From Prevotella sp. (lineage in GTDB: Bacteria; Bacteroidota; Bacteroidia; Bacteroidales; Bacteroidaceae), in NCBI GenBank assembly GCA_017538105.1, contig JAFYJN010000024.1, forward strand, positions 1 to 64,000: a DNA stretch of 64,000 nucleotides, in the 5' to 3' direction. Numbering within the stretch: the first letter of the stretch is position 1; each line of letters opens with the position of its first letter. Below, in pieces: positions 8,334-18,018 of this stretch. The notes beneath the pieces were generated by a model, which saw only the letters and a program-made list of their open reading frames with translations, did not search any database and was not told where the DNA came from. The position numbers and the translations under genes are program-made.

Positions 8334-9026
8334 ATGGAAGATTTGAAATATCATTACAAATACCCTCATCCGAGTGTTACCACCGATTGCGTGATTTTCG
8401 GGTTCGACGGAACGAAAATCAACGTTCTTTTCATTGAGAGAGGCATTGAGCCGTTCAAAGGGAGATGGGCGTTCCCCGGTGGTTTTCTTAAGATGGACGA
8501 GACGGCGCTGGAGGGTGCCAAACGTGAGTTGTTTGAGGAAACGGGGATGAAAGATGCCTATATCCGACAGTTCCACACTTTTTCGGCTGTTGACCGTGAC
8601 CCTCGTGAGCGTGTCATCACGATAGCCTACTATGCGTTGGTGCGCATCAGCGAGGTGAAAGCGGGTGACGATGCAGCCAAGGCCCAGTGGTTCTCCCTCG
8701 ACCAGGTGCCGTCGTTGGCTTTTGACCATGACATGATTCTTCGTCAAGCCTTGTCGGCACTGCGCAAGCAAATCCATTTTGAGCCGATAGGTTTCGAACT
8801 GTTGCCGGAGAAATTCACGATGACACAACTTCAGCGGCTCTACGAAGCCATTCTCGATGTGAAGTTCGACCGCCGAAATTTCAGTAATAAGATGCTGAAA
8901 TTGGGATTGTTGACCGAGTTGGACGAAAAACTAACACTCGTGAACAAGAAGGTGGCTTTCCTCTATAAATTCAACCCAGAGTGTTACAGGGAAATGAAGG
9001 AAAAAGGATTCCGGTTGGAGTTTTAG
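8334..9026 (+). CDS. Nudix domain protein with winged-helix C-terminus (NrtR-like)
   Basis: From ATG 8334 (MEDLKYHYKYPHPSV) the protein has 230 residues. The Nudix box lies at residues 50-72 (G...E...REL.EETG) and is complete, so hydrolase activity on an ADP-ribose type substrate is possible. The last 75 residues (FTMTQLQRLYEAILDVKFDRRNFSNK...) match the winged-helix part of NrtR-type regulators, which sense ADP-ribose and control NAD-related or sugar-related genes. It is either a regulator or a dual protein. No target gene lies next to it. The frame upstream to 8253 crosses the promoter and is not used. Confidence 0.85.
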   Translation: MEDLKYHYKYPHPSVTTDCVIFGFDGTKINVLFIERGIEPFKGRWAFPGGFLKMDETALEGAKRELFEETGMKDAYIRQFHTFSAVDRDPRERVITIAYYALVRISEVKAGDDAAKAQWFSLDQVPSLAFDHDMILRQALSALRKQIHFEPIGFELLPEKFTMTQLQRLYEAILDVKFDRRNFSNKMLKLGLLTELDEKLTLVNKKVAFLYKFNPECYREMKEKGFRLEF

Positions 9027-9061
9027 AAATACTAAAAAACTTTACATTTTATTGCTTTTTC

Positions 9062-9096
9062 GATGCCCTGGATGTGTAAAGACATAACAGGGCATC
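9062..9096 (+). terminator. Possible terminator hairpin after the Nudix gene
   Basis: A 9-bp perfect stem GATGCCCTG / CAGGGCATC encloses a 17-base loop. There is no clean T-run, so termination is uncertain. A T-rich stretch (TTTTATTGCTTTTT) precedes it. Confidence 0.35.
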
Positions 9097-9173
9097 AGTG
9101 TGTATTTCTTTGCTAAAGACGGGCTTATATTCAGAAAAATTCATATTATTTTGGTTTTTCTCGTAACTTGCTG

Positions 9174-9181
9174 TATATTTG
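9174..9181 (+). promoter_or_regulatory. -7 element TATATTTG for the efflux operon
   Basis: TATATTTG with an upstream TTTTGG at the right distance lies 49 bases before ATG 9231. It probably drives the adaptor-permease block and perhaps genes beyond it. Confidence 0.6.
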
Positions 9182-9230
9182 CATGGTGAATTTATTCTTA
9201 AAAAATAAATACCCATAAAAATAGATACTG

Positions 9231-10397
9231 ATGAAACGAAAACAAACTATTAGACTGACTTCTTTACTCGGCTTGGTTTTTGGATTGGTCTCATGTAATA
9301 TTGACATGCCCAAGGAGACTCCTTCGTCGTTCGAGACGATGACAGTGAAAAAGTCTGACATCGTGATGCCCGTGAAATTCAGTGCGAAAATGAAAGGACA
9401 GGCTGACGTGTCGATTTCACCTCAGGTGAGTGGGCAGTTGATGAGAATTTGTGTGACCGAAGGACAGCAAGTGAGTAGAGGGCAGACCCTTTTCGTCATT
9501 GATTCGCGCAATGCCCAGCATGAGGTGGAAGCTGCCCAGGCCAACCTGCAGGCCGCCCAAGCCAACCTACAGGCCGCCACTGCCCAAGCCAACAGTGCCA
9601 AGTTGGAGTATGAGAGCAACAAAAACCTGTTTGAAAAGAAGATAGTGAGCAACTATATGCTCGAGAGTTCTTTAAACAACTACAAACAGGCTCAGGCAGC
9701 CATCAGTCAGGCCAGGGCATCTGTCACGCAGGCTCAGGCAGCTCTCAGCCGTGCCAAGGTGAACCTTGGGTTCTGCACCATCACCTCTCCCGTGGAAGGT
9801 GTCATCGGCGAGATTCCTGTACGGGGTGGCGATCAGGTGTCGCCCGGCATTCAGCTGACCGTTGTCAGTGGCAACCGACAGATGGAAGCGGAGTTTTCCG
9901 TGCCTGAATCGATGTTGGAACGGGCCATCGCCAATGGCACCGATATGACGATGGAAGAAGGCTTGAAGTTATTTCCCGCCGTCTCGTTCGTGATGAAGAA
10001 CGGCACCGAATACGACCACAAGGGGCGCGTTTCCAGTGCTACCGGCATCGTCCATGCCAGCACGGGAACCATCGCCTGCAAGGCTACGTTCCCCAACCCC
10101 GATGGAAAGTTGTTCTCTGGCATCCAGGGCAATGTGATATTGCCTGTCGACAAGAAGGATGTGATAGTGGTGCCACAGACTGCCGTCCTCCGGTTGCAAG
10201 ACAAGTCGTTGGTGTATAAAGTGAAATCCGACAGCACTGCCACCGCCGTGAGCGTGACGACAGAGAATACGGGCAACGGCAAGGATGTCATCGTTACTTC
10301 CGGCCTTAACGTGGGCGACCGCATCGTGAAGGTCGGAGCCAACAACGTGCAGGAAGGACAAAAGGTGCTCTTCCCAAAGGAAGGTGAAGGTCAATGA
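9231..10397 (+). CDS. RND efflux periplasmic adaptor (AcrA/MexA family) lipoprotein
   Basis: The 388-residue protein has a lipoprotein signal (lipobox LVSC near residue 22), so it is anchored in the inner membrane. The biotinyl-lipoyl half motifs are split by a long alpha-hairpin (EAAQANLQAAQANLQ ... AQAAISQARASVTQAQ), followed by the beta-barrel (FCTITSPVEGVIGEI) and the membrane-proximal domain. It links the RND pump to the TolC-like channel. The permease gene starts 15 bases downstream. The order adaptor-permease is normal for drug-type (HAE1) systems. Confidence 0.92.
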   Translation: MKRKQTIRLTSLLGLVFGLVSCNIDMPKETPSSFETMTVKKSDIVMPVKFSAKMKGQADVSISPQVSGQLMRICVTEGQQVSRGQTLFVIDSRNAQHEVEAAQANLQAAQANLQAATAQANSAKLEYESNKNLFEKKIVSNYMLESSLNNYKQAQAAISQARASVTQAQAALSRAKVNLGFCTITSPVEGVIGEIPVRGGDQVSPGIQLTVVSGNRQMEAEFSVPESMLERAIANGTDMTMEEGLKLFPAVSFVMKNGTEYDHKGRVSSATGIVHASTGTIACKATFPNPDGKLFSGIQGNVILPVDKKDVIVVPQTAVLRLQDKSLVYKVKSDSTATAVSVTTENTGNGKDVIVTSGLNVGDRIVKVGANNVQEGQKVLFPKEGEGQ

Positions 10398-10412
10398 TAT
10401 ATTATTTGCTTC

Positions 10413-13400
10413 ATGAAGAATAATATATTTATCAATAGATACGTGATGGCATGCGCGATAGCGATTGTCATCACGCTTGTGGGTTTTATATGCATGAGCA
10501 CGCTGCCCATCGAGCAGTATCCGAACATCGCGCCGCCGACGGTGCGTGTATCGACATCGTACACTGGTGCCGATGCGAACACCATCATGAAGTCGGTGGT
10601 GCAGCCGTTGGAGGAAAATATCAACGGCGTGCCCGGCATGACCTACATCACCAGTTCGGCGTCAGCCTCGGGTGACGTCTCGATTCAGGTATATTTCGAG
10701 CAGGGCACTGACCCCGACCTCGCCGCTGTGAACGTGCAGAACCGCGTCAGCAGAGCCACGGCGTTGCTGCCCTCGGAGGTGACGAAGGTGGGTGTGCAGG
10801 TGATGAAGCAACAGAGTAATATCCTGCACATTGGTGCACTGAAGAGTGTCGATGGCAAGTATGATGCCGACTTCATCGCCAACTATATCGACATCAATGT
10901 GAGGCCACGACTGATGCGTATCACCGGTGTGGGCGACGTGATGGCACTGGGCAACACCTACGCCCTGCGTATCTGGCTGAAGCCCGACGTGATGGCCCAA
11001 TATGGTCTGGAGCCGAATGACGTGTTTGCTGCCATCGGCGGTCAGAGCTTCGTTGCCGCCACTGGTTCTCTGGGTGAGCAGAGTGAAAATGCCTATCAGT
11101 ACTCGATGGAGTACAAGGGCACACTGAAGACCGTCGAGGAGTTCAATGATATCGTGCTGCGAACGAGCGACGGTGGTCACTTGTTGCATTTGAGCGATGT
11201 GGCCGAGGTGGAAATAGGAGCCGTGAGTTACAACTTCACCTCTAACATCGACGGCAAGCCAGGTACCATCTACATGGTATTCCAAGCCCCGGGAGCCAAC
11301 GCCACGGAGGTGAATGCCCGCATCAACAAACTCTATGAGGACTTGAAGCCGACGATGCCGGCTGGATTGGAATTCGAGATACTGGAGACCAGCGACGACT
11401 TCCTCTTTGCTGCCATCCACAATGTGGTGGAAACGCTTGTCATCGCCATCATACTCGTTATCCTCGTGGTTTATTTCTTCCTGCAGAGTTTCAAGGCGAC
11501 GGTCATTCCCTCGCTGTCGATTATCGTGTCGTTGCTGGGCACCTTTGCCATCGTATCGCTCGCGGGATTCTCATTGAACATATTGACGCTATTTGCCTTG
11601 GTGTTAGCCATCGGAACGGTGGTGGACGATGCCATTGTGGTGGTCGAGGCGGTAATGGCGAAGATGGAGGGTGGCATTTCCGATGCACGCGAGGCCACAC
11701 GCCAAGCCATGAGCGACGTTTCGATTGCCGTCATCTCGTGTACGCTGGTCTTCATGGCGGTGTTCATCCCCGTGGCCTTCATGCCTGGCACGTCGGGCTC
11801 GTTCTTCACCCAGTTCGGTGTCACGCTGGCATCGGCCGTCGGTCTGTCGTGTGTGTCTGCCCTGACTCTCTGTCCCGCCTTGTGCGCCATCATGATGCGT
11901 TACTCGAAGGACGGCAAGGAGAAGAAGAACTTGAACTATTACGTTACCAAAGCCTATACAGCCAGTTATAATGCCATCTTGAAAAAATACAAGAAGAGCG
12001 TCAGCAAATTCATCAAACGACCAATAATCTCTGGTATATTGCTGGCCATCACTGCCGTGCTGCTTATCATCTTCATGCGCGGTTTGCCCGGCGGCCTTGT
12101 GCCCCAAGAAGACCAAGGTGTGTTCTTCGCCGAAGTGCGCGCGCCGGAGGGCTGTACCCTGCACGAGACACAAGAGATTGTGAAACAGGTGGAGGAGAAG
12201 GTGAAAAAGATTCCCGAATTGGAGAGTTACGCCGTGGTCAGCGGCTACGGCATGATGGCGGGTCGCTCGGGTAGTTGCTATGCCACGCTCATCATCCGTC
12301 TGAAGAACTGGGACGACCGTCCGGGCATGAACCACAATATCATGCTCGTCTATGGCCGTTTCGCCTTCGACTGTAAGGATATCAAGAACGCGAAGGTCAT
12401 CCCCTTCCAGATGCCGCAGGTGCCGGGCTACGGCTCGAACAGTAGTGTCAACCTGGTGTTGCAGGACATGAACGATCGTTCGATGACGGAGTTCAATAAC
12501 GATGCCACCAAGTTCCTGGCCAAACTGAATGAACGACCGGAGATTATGACGGCTATGTCCACCTATTCGGAGCGTTTCCCGAAATACCAGGTCGATGTGG
12601 ATGCTGCCCAGTGTGATCGCGCCGGGGTGTCGCCGGCAACAGTGCTTAAGACATTGGGTGCCTACTGCGGTGGCTCGTATGTGGGTAACTTCAACCAGTT
12701 CGGCAAAGTTTACCGTATCATGGCCAATGCAGCACCGGACTATCGTCTCGACCCCTCGTCGCTGAACAATATCTTTGTGAAGGTGCGTGGTGGCAAGATG
12801 GCCCCCATCTCCGAGTTCGTCAATCTGAAGGAGGTGGTAGGGTCGGCATCCGTCGATCACTTCAACCTGTTCCAGAGCATCACCTGCGGTGTGATGACCG
12901 CCAGCGGATACTCTGAGGACGATGCCCATAAGGCCATTGCCGAGGTGTTCAAGGAGACGATGCCTGCCGGTTACGGCTACGAATACGGCGGCATGTCGCG
13001 CGAGGTGGAGGAGGCTTCTGGCTCTAATGCCACAGCCCTCATCTACGTCATCTGCGCCATCCTCATCTACCTCATCCTGGCTTCGCTTTATAACTCATGG
13101 TTCACGCCATGGGCCGTGTTGCTCTCCGTGCCTTTCGGACTGATGGGTTCATTCGGCATCACGTGGTTGGCCTCGTTGCTCCACTTGCCGGGTATGGAGA
13201 ACAACATCTACCTGCAGACGGGTGTCATCATGCTCATCGGTTAGTTGTCGAAGACGGCAATCCTGATTACGGAGTTCGCCTCGGAGCGCCGTGCCCAAGG
13301 CATGACTATCCGTGACGCGGCCTTCGCCGCCTGTGAGGAACGTCTGCGCCCCATTCTGATGACAGTCGTCACGATGATTGCAGGTATGATACCGCTCATC

Positions 13401-13640
13401 ATCGCCGGTGGTGCGGGAGCCAACGGTAACCGTGTGCTTGCCCTCGGTGTCACAGCAGGTATGGCGGTAGGAACCCTCGCCTTGCTCTTCGTGGTGCCCG
13501 TGTTCTTCATGCTGTTCCAGAAACTGCATGAGAAGTATCAAGGTCGTCCCGTTGAGGTTGCCCCCGAAGGCGAAGTTGTCATCAGTGATGAAAAGACAAA
13601 CGAGGAACTTCGTGAAATTGAGACAAACGAGAATAATTAA
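10413..13640 (+). pseudogene. RND (HAE1/AcrB-type) permease interrupted by one in-frame TAG
   Basis: Bases 10413-13244 encode 943 residues of an AcrB-type permease: MKNNIFINRYVMACAIAI start, porter domains, and VVDDAIVVVEAVMAKMEGG in TM4. The frame then meets TAG at 13242-13244 and continues without shift as LSKTAILITEFASERRAQ to 13640. Family members read G-L-(L/S)-S-K-(T/N)-A-I-L-I at this place, so the TAG stands for a Leu codon (TTG to TAG would do it). Everything else is intact; the full product would have 1075 residues. Without readthrough the protein loses TM11-12. It could be a fresh nonsense mutation, a sequencing error, or suppressed in vivo. The adaptor lies upstream. Confidence 0.85.
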
Positions 13641-13660
13641 TCTATCAATAATAACGATCA

Positions 13661-16600
13661 ATGAGAACTATTAACATTTTCAAGCAATTACTTCTGCTAT
13701 GCCTGCTGTTCGTGGGAACAGCAAACGTAAATGCAGTGGCTTATCAATGGCAAAAGGTGACCGACTTGTCGGAAGTTCAGACGGACGACAAAGTAGTCAT
13801 CGTAGATGAGAGTCTGGGAATTGCCTTGCCTAATACCGGCGGTGATTTTCAAGGTGTCACTGTAACTATCAGTGATGACTTCATCACCAGTACCGTGTCT
13901 GATGATATCCAGTGGACTCTGACAAAGAACGGCAACACTTTCAAATTTCAGAGGAGTGATGGCACATTTCTTTATGGAGATGCTGCAGCCGGCGGTGAAC
14001 GACTGGTAATGAATTCAGGAAATTACACTACAAATACTTTTTATTTCGATGATTATAATTCGGGTGGAAAGTTGAACTATGAGAGTGAAGCCACTGGAAG
14101 GCCCTTATATGTCTATTGGGTTGACCAGAAAGCCCAAGTTACAGGTTCTATATCTGACGCAGCCACCATCACTCTTTACAAAATCGTTGAAGTCCCGACG
14201 ACCGTAAAATGGAAATTGGTTGACGACGACAAGGTTACGCTGACGGATGGCGACGTGGTGGTCATTGCCGATGTGGCGACAGGGCTGGCCATGTCGAATG
14301 ACAAGGACACCAAAGACCCCGATGCTGTAGCCGTAGAACTGAACTACGACAAAGACAGGTTGATTGGTGAAGTGCCTGAGAAAGTGCAGTGGACTTACAC
14401 CGCCGCATCCGGTGGCTTTCAATTTGCCGCAGGGGAAGATAAGTTTCTTTATGCAGACAGCAAGGGTCTGAAAGTGGGGTCGGGTTCCGACAAAGTGTTC
14501 GATATGTATACCAGCAACGGTATTGACTATTTGCACATTGCCATCGGTGAGAAGGACTATCTTGCCGGAGTAGAGGAGAGCATGTTCAGCAATAGTTGGA
14601 AACTGAAAGAATTGAAGGATGAGCAACCTGACCAAACCGTGGCTGAAACCAGATTCGCTATTTTCAAGAAAGTGGATGACACACAGAAGGTCCTCACCTT
14701 GTCTTTCCCCTCAGAAAACTACGAAGTCAATACTGCTCACAATCTGACATCACCAAATACTGTTTACATAACATTTGAACCGGCAGAGGCTTCTGATGAT
14801 GTTTCCGCCCGTGATATCGAGTATTCTTCAAGCAAACCCTCCGTTCTCTATCCTTTCAAAGAAGGTGACTCGAATTATAATGTAGATCCTCATGGTGACA
14901 GACTAAACTTATTGAATAGTGGAACGACCCATTTTATCGCCCGTATCCAAGAGACCGATGAATACGATAAAGCGGTTACCTATTGTACAATTAGATATAA
15001 CAACACTTGGGAAGATTTCACAGGAGCCAAGGGAACGAAGAGTAACCCCCTCACCGTTTCTGAGGCCATCAGACTGGCAAAAGGTGAAACGGTGGAAGGC
15101 GTTACCTATGAAGAAGACCGTTGCTATTTCATCAAAGGTAAGGTGAATAAGGTGAATTCCGGCATGTTGGCCATGTTCGGCGACATGGGTCTCGACGAGA
15201 TGATGGGCGACGACATGGACATGGATGAGCGCATGGGCGACATGGACGACTTCGACATGAGCGAGATGGGCGACATGATGGGTGGCATGGACTTTGCATC
15301 GATGATTCCCGGCTTCGGCAGTTCGGACGGACTGACATACTACATCTCTGATGACGGAACGAAAGACAATCGCATGAAGGTGACCAATGGTCACGGACTG
15401 GTCCAGAAAACAGAGGGTAGCAATGCCGTGTCGTTTGAGGAACTCGACGACCTGAGCCCCGGCGACGACGTGCTGGTATATGGACCGCTGGTCATATCGG
15501 AAGATGACAATATGTTCGCAAGTCTTTTTGGCGGTAGTGGAGGAATTGGTGGAATTGGCCAGCAAGACACTTCAGATTACGAGTGGGCGCCTACGAGCCT
15601 CGATGACTTGAATTCTGATGATGTTGTGCTTCTTGTTGACAAAAACAAGAAACTCGCCCTGAGCACTGACGTGAAAGGCACCTCTGTAAAAATCAATAAA
15701 GACAAAATCGCTGACAACGTCGCAACAAGCATCCAATGGACATTGACGAAGAACGACGACGGTACGCTTACATTCACAACAGATAATACCCCGCTTTCTG
15801 TTACGAGAAATTTGAATCTTATTGTCGGTCAAGGTCAGAGTTCTGGATTTACTTACAATAATGGCTACTTGGGAATCGAATACTCCTCCAGCATTGGCAG
15901 ATATATTATCAAATGGCAAGAAGCAGATGGTAGCTATTCGGCAATATTTGAAAGTACGGAAGCATCCAGTGATAACATTGACGCTGATTTTACATTCTAC
16001 AAGAGAGTTGAAAAAACAGAAGAAGATAACAGAACCGTCAAGGTTGATGAGTTGAATTACCTGCACGATCTGACAAAGACACTCATCGTACAAGACCAGC
16101 ATTTGTACGAGGACTACACCAAGAGTCTGACATCCAATCAGGACTTTTTCTATACCCTGAACCAGACTCCCGAGGGCGACATCCAAACTGCCCAGGTCAA
16201 GACTTCTGACGAGGAAATAGCCAAGTGGGTTAAGATAGATGAGACCAATGTAAATTCCGACAGTCTCTTCACCGCTGTGAAACCAGGAAAAGCCAAGATT
16301 ACCGTCAAGGTTAAGGTGATTGTGACCCCCGCTAACGGTGATGAGAAGGAGAAGTCCTACACCATGAAGCGTAAGTTCCAACTTGAGGTGCGTCCAAGAG
16401 ACAAAGAACCCGAAGGAAAGAACGTAGGTGAATATGTGTTGGTGGAGAGTGCCGATGAATTGGAAGACGGTACGCGCCTGTTGATTGTCAGTACAAGGAC
16501 AAAGGATGATGAAGATACCAACTATGCCTTGGGAAGCAACAATTCGATGATGGGTGGCGGCAAAGGTGGAAAGACCATTGACAATGACAAGATAACCACC

Positions 16601-17746
16601 AACGATGCTGGTAAGGAACGTATCCTGTATGAAGATGTTCCCGAAGGAACACAAGAGATTATCCTTGAAAAAGAGGATGATGTATGGTACCTCAACGTTG
16701 GCAAGGATGAGAATGGTGACAAACTCTATCTCTATTCTTCCTTGAAAGCCAAGGAGGAAGGCGAAGAAGAAGGCGGTGAAAGTACCTCTGGATTCAATAT
16801 GGATGAAATGATGGAGATGTTCATGCCCAGTTCTGGTATGAAAGTGGCCACCAGGGCAGCGGCAACCAGCCCCGAAGGCGTAGATAGTTGCCGGGCGGTT
16901 ATCACTATTGAGAATAAGATCGCTACGATTAAATTCATCACTGTCCCTGACACCGAGAAGAACACCATCGTGCTCACCAGCGCCTTTGATTTGGATTCAA
17001 TGATGAATATGTTTGGTGGCAACGAGAAGGAAGAGGGTACCGATGAGACTACAGAAGAAGGTTCCGAGGGCATGAATTTCGACTTCTTCATGGCGTCATT
17101 CAACACCAAAGCATCTGAAGATATAGATGGTGAGAAAGCCATCCTGCCTCGCATCTTCGGCTTCGTTCAATATGACGAGTACCCAGTGAACATCGGAACG
17201 GCTGAATGGATGACCATTGTGAGCGACTACGATGTGACACCCCAAGATGGCGTGACGGCATACGTGGTGAAGGACGTGAGATTGGACCAGAGTCAGCTTA
17301 AGGCCATTCTGAAGAAGGTGGAGAGCCTCAAGGGTGGAGAACCCTATCTGTTGCATAGCACAACGGGAGAATACATGATGACAAGAACTTCTGATGTTGA
17401 GACACCCGAAGAGAACCTTCTTGAGGTGAGCACCAAAGAAACAGAAGGCGTAAAGGGCAACACCTCTGTCTATGTGCTGGCTGACAAGAGCAAGGGCGTG
17501 GGCTTTTACAAGTGGACAGGCGGTAAACTCGGTGCAGGTCGTGTCTATCTGCCCGTGGAAGCCAGTGTGGCCGGTGCCGGTGAGTACTGCTCGTTCCTTG
17601 AAGAGATAGACGAGACCACGGCTATCCAGGAAATTGACAGCACAGACCCGAAAGTCGGTACATATTACGATTTGCAGGGCCGTCGTGTGCTGAAACCGAC
17701 GAAGGGCGTGTATATCGTGGATGGAAAGAAACAAGTAGTGAAATAA
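13661..17746 (+). CDS. Large secreted multidomain protein with Met/Asp-rich insertions
   Basis: The 1361-residue product starts with a signal peptide (MRTINIFKQLLLLCLLFVGTANVNA). Several beta-rich units of the kind VTDLSEVQTDDKVVIVDES...QWTL occur (near residues 30, 185, 640 and 930), as in many Prevotella surface proteins. An OB-like unit (residues 475-620, CYFIKGKVNKV...YYISDDG...DDVLVYG) is interrupted by a stretch with about 15 Met in 50 residues (500-550). Further Met-rich loops are FNMDEMMEMF (about 1045) and LDSMMNMFGG (about 1110). The end is the Prevotella-type tail YYDLQGRRVLKPTKGVYIVDGKK, which resembles a sorting or anchoring signal. It sits between the RND permease and the TolC-like gene, an unusual place. 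Function unknown. Confidence 0.85.
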   Translation: MRTINIFKQLLLLCLLFVGTANVNAVAYQWQKVTDLSEVQTDDKVVIVDESLGIALPNTGGDFQGVTVTISDDFITSTVSDDIQWTLTKNGNTFKFQRSDGTFLYGDAAAGGERLVMNSGNYTTNTFYFDDYNSGGKLNYESEATGRPLYVYWVDQKAQVTGSISDAATITLYKIVEVPTTVKWKLVDDDKVTLTDGDVVVIADVATGLAMSNDKDTKDPDAVAVELNYDKDRLIGEVPEKVQWTYTAASGGFQFAAGEDKFLYADSKGLKVGSGSDKVFDMYTSNGIDYLHIAIGEKDYLAGVEESMFSNSWKLKELKDEQPDQTVAETRFAIFKKVDDTQKVLTLSFPSENYEVNTAHNLTSPNTVYITFEPAEASDDVSARDIEYSSSKPSVLYPFKEGDSNYNVDPHGDRLNLLNSGTTHFIARIQETDEYDKAVTYCTIRYNNTWEDFTGAKGTKSNPLTVSEAIRLAKGETVEGVTYEEDRCYFIKGKVNKVNSGMLAMFGDMGLDEMMGDDMDMDERMGDMDDFDMSEMGDMMGGMDFASMIPGFGSSDGLTYYISDDGTKDNRMKVTNGHGLVQKTEGSNAVSFEELDDLSPGDDVLVYGPLVISEDDNMFASLFGGSGGIGGIGQQDTSDYEWAPTSLDDLNSDDVVLLVDKNKKLALSTDVKGTSVKINKDKIADNVATSIQWTLTKNDDGTLTFTTDNTPLSVTRNLNLIVGQGQSSGFTYNNGYLGIEYSSSIGRYIIKWQEADGSYSAIFESTEASSDNIDADFTFYKRVEKTEEDNRTVKVDELNYLHDLTKTLIVQDQHLYEDYTKSLTSNQDFFYTLNQTPEGDIQTAQVKTSDEEIAKWVKIDETNVNSDSLFTAVKPGKAKITVKVKVIVTPANGDEKEKSYTMKRKFQLEVRPRDKEPEGKNVGEYVLVESADELEDGTRLLIVSTRTKDDEDTNYALGSNNSMMGGGKGGKTIDNDKITTNDAGKERILYEDVPEGTQEIILEKEDDVWYLNVGKDENGDKLYLYSSLKAKEEGEEEGGESTSGFNMDEMMEMFMPSSGMKVATRAAATSPEGVDSCRAVITIENKIATIKFITVPDTEKNTIVLTSAFDLDSMMNMFGGNEKEEGTDETTEEGSEGMNFDFFMASFNTKASEDIDGEKAILPRIFGFVQYDEYPVNIGTAEWMTIVSDYDVTPQDGVTAYVVKDVRLDQSQLKAILKKVESLKGGEPYLLHSTTGEYMMTRTSDVETPEENLLEVSTKETEGVKGNTSVYVLADKSKGVGFYKWTGGKLGAGRVYLPVEASVAGAGEYCSFLEEIDETTAIQEIDSTDPKVGTYYDLQGRRVLKPTKGVYIVDGKKQVVK

Positions 17747-17795
17747 ATACCCACTCCCGCCCTCTCCTAGGAGGGGGCAAGGGGAATGGGCTAAA
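17747..17795. repeat. 3'-end palindrome, copy 2
   Basis: ACCCACTCCCGCCCTCTCC-TA-GGAGGGGGCAAGGGGAATGGG starts two bases after the stop of the large gene. It resembles the palindrome family but has changed arms. Confidence 0.55.
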
Positions 17796-17808
17796 ATAAA
17801 ACGAAACA

Positions 17809-17997
17809 ATGGAAAAAACATATTTGAAACCCGAAGCAAAATGGGTGTTACCCGTTGGCAGCGAGGCCTTGATGGAGGAAGAGTTTGACGAAACCGCTTC
17901 TCTAAATGTCAACAACGGTGAAACAGACGACGAGGTGGATGAGATCGACGATTTGCTATCAAATGAAGCTGTCTCGGTTTGGGAAGAAGACAATTAA
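17809..17997 (+). CDS. Small acidic protein (62 residues), unknown function
   Basis: MEKTYLKPEAKWVLPVGSEA starts a 62-residue acidic protein with no signal peptide; about 20 residues are Asp or Glu, concentrated in ETDDEVDEIDDLL and EEDN. Small proteins with an N-terminal M(E/K)KxYxxP motif are frequent in Bacteroidales and mostly undescribed. It lies 21 bases before the TolC-like gene and in the same direction, which supports translation. I know no function. Confidence 0.6.
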   Translation: MEKTYLKPEAKWVLPVGSEALMEEEFDETASLNVNNGETDDEVDEIDDLLSNEAVSVWEEDN

Positions 17998-18018
17998 AAT
18001 TCATAGATTTCATCCAAG

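Noticed and set aside
11604..12929. A 441-codon open frame on the minus strand inside the RND permease gene
   Set aside because: It is a shadow of the conserved permease frame; its His/Arg-rich translation shows no family pattern.
13242..13244. TAG as a pyrrolysine codon or programmed recoding site
   Set aside because: No Pyl genes or recoding structure are visible; a Leu-to-stop point change explains it more simply.
15572..16654. A 360-codon minus-strand frame inside the large secreted protein gene
   Set aside because: Shadow frame; the plus strand has signal peptide, domain units and tail.
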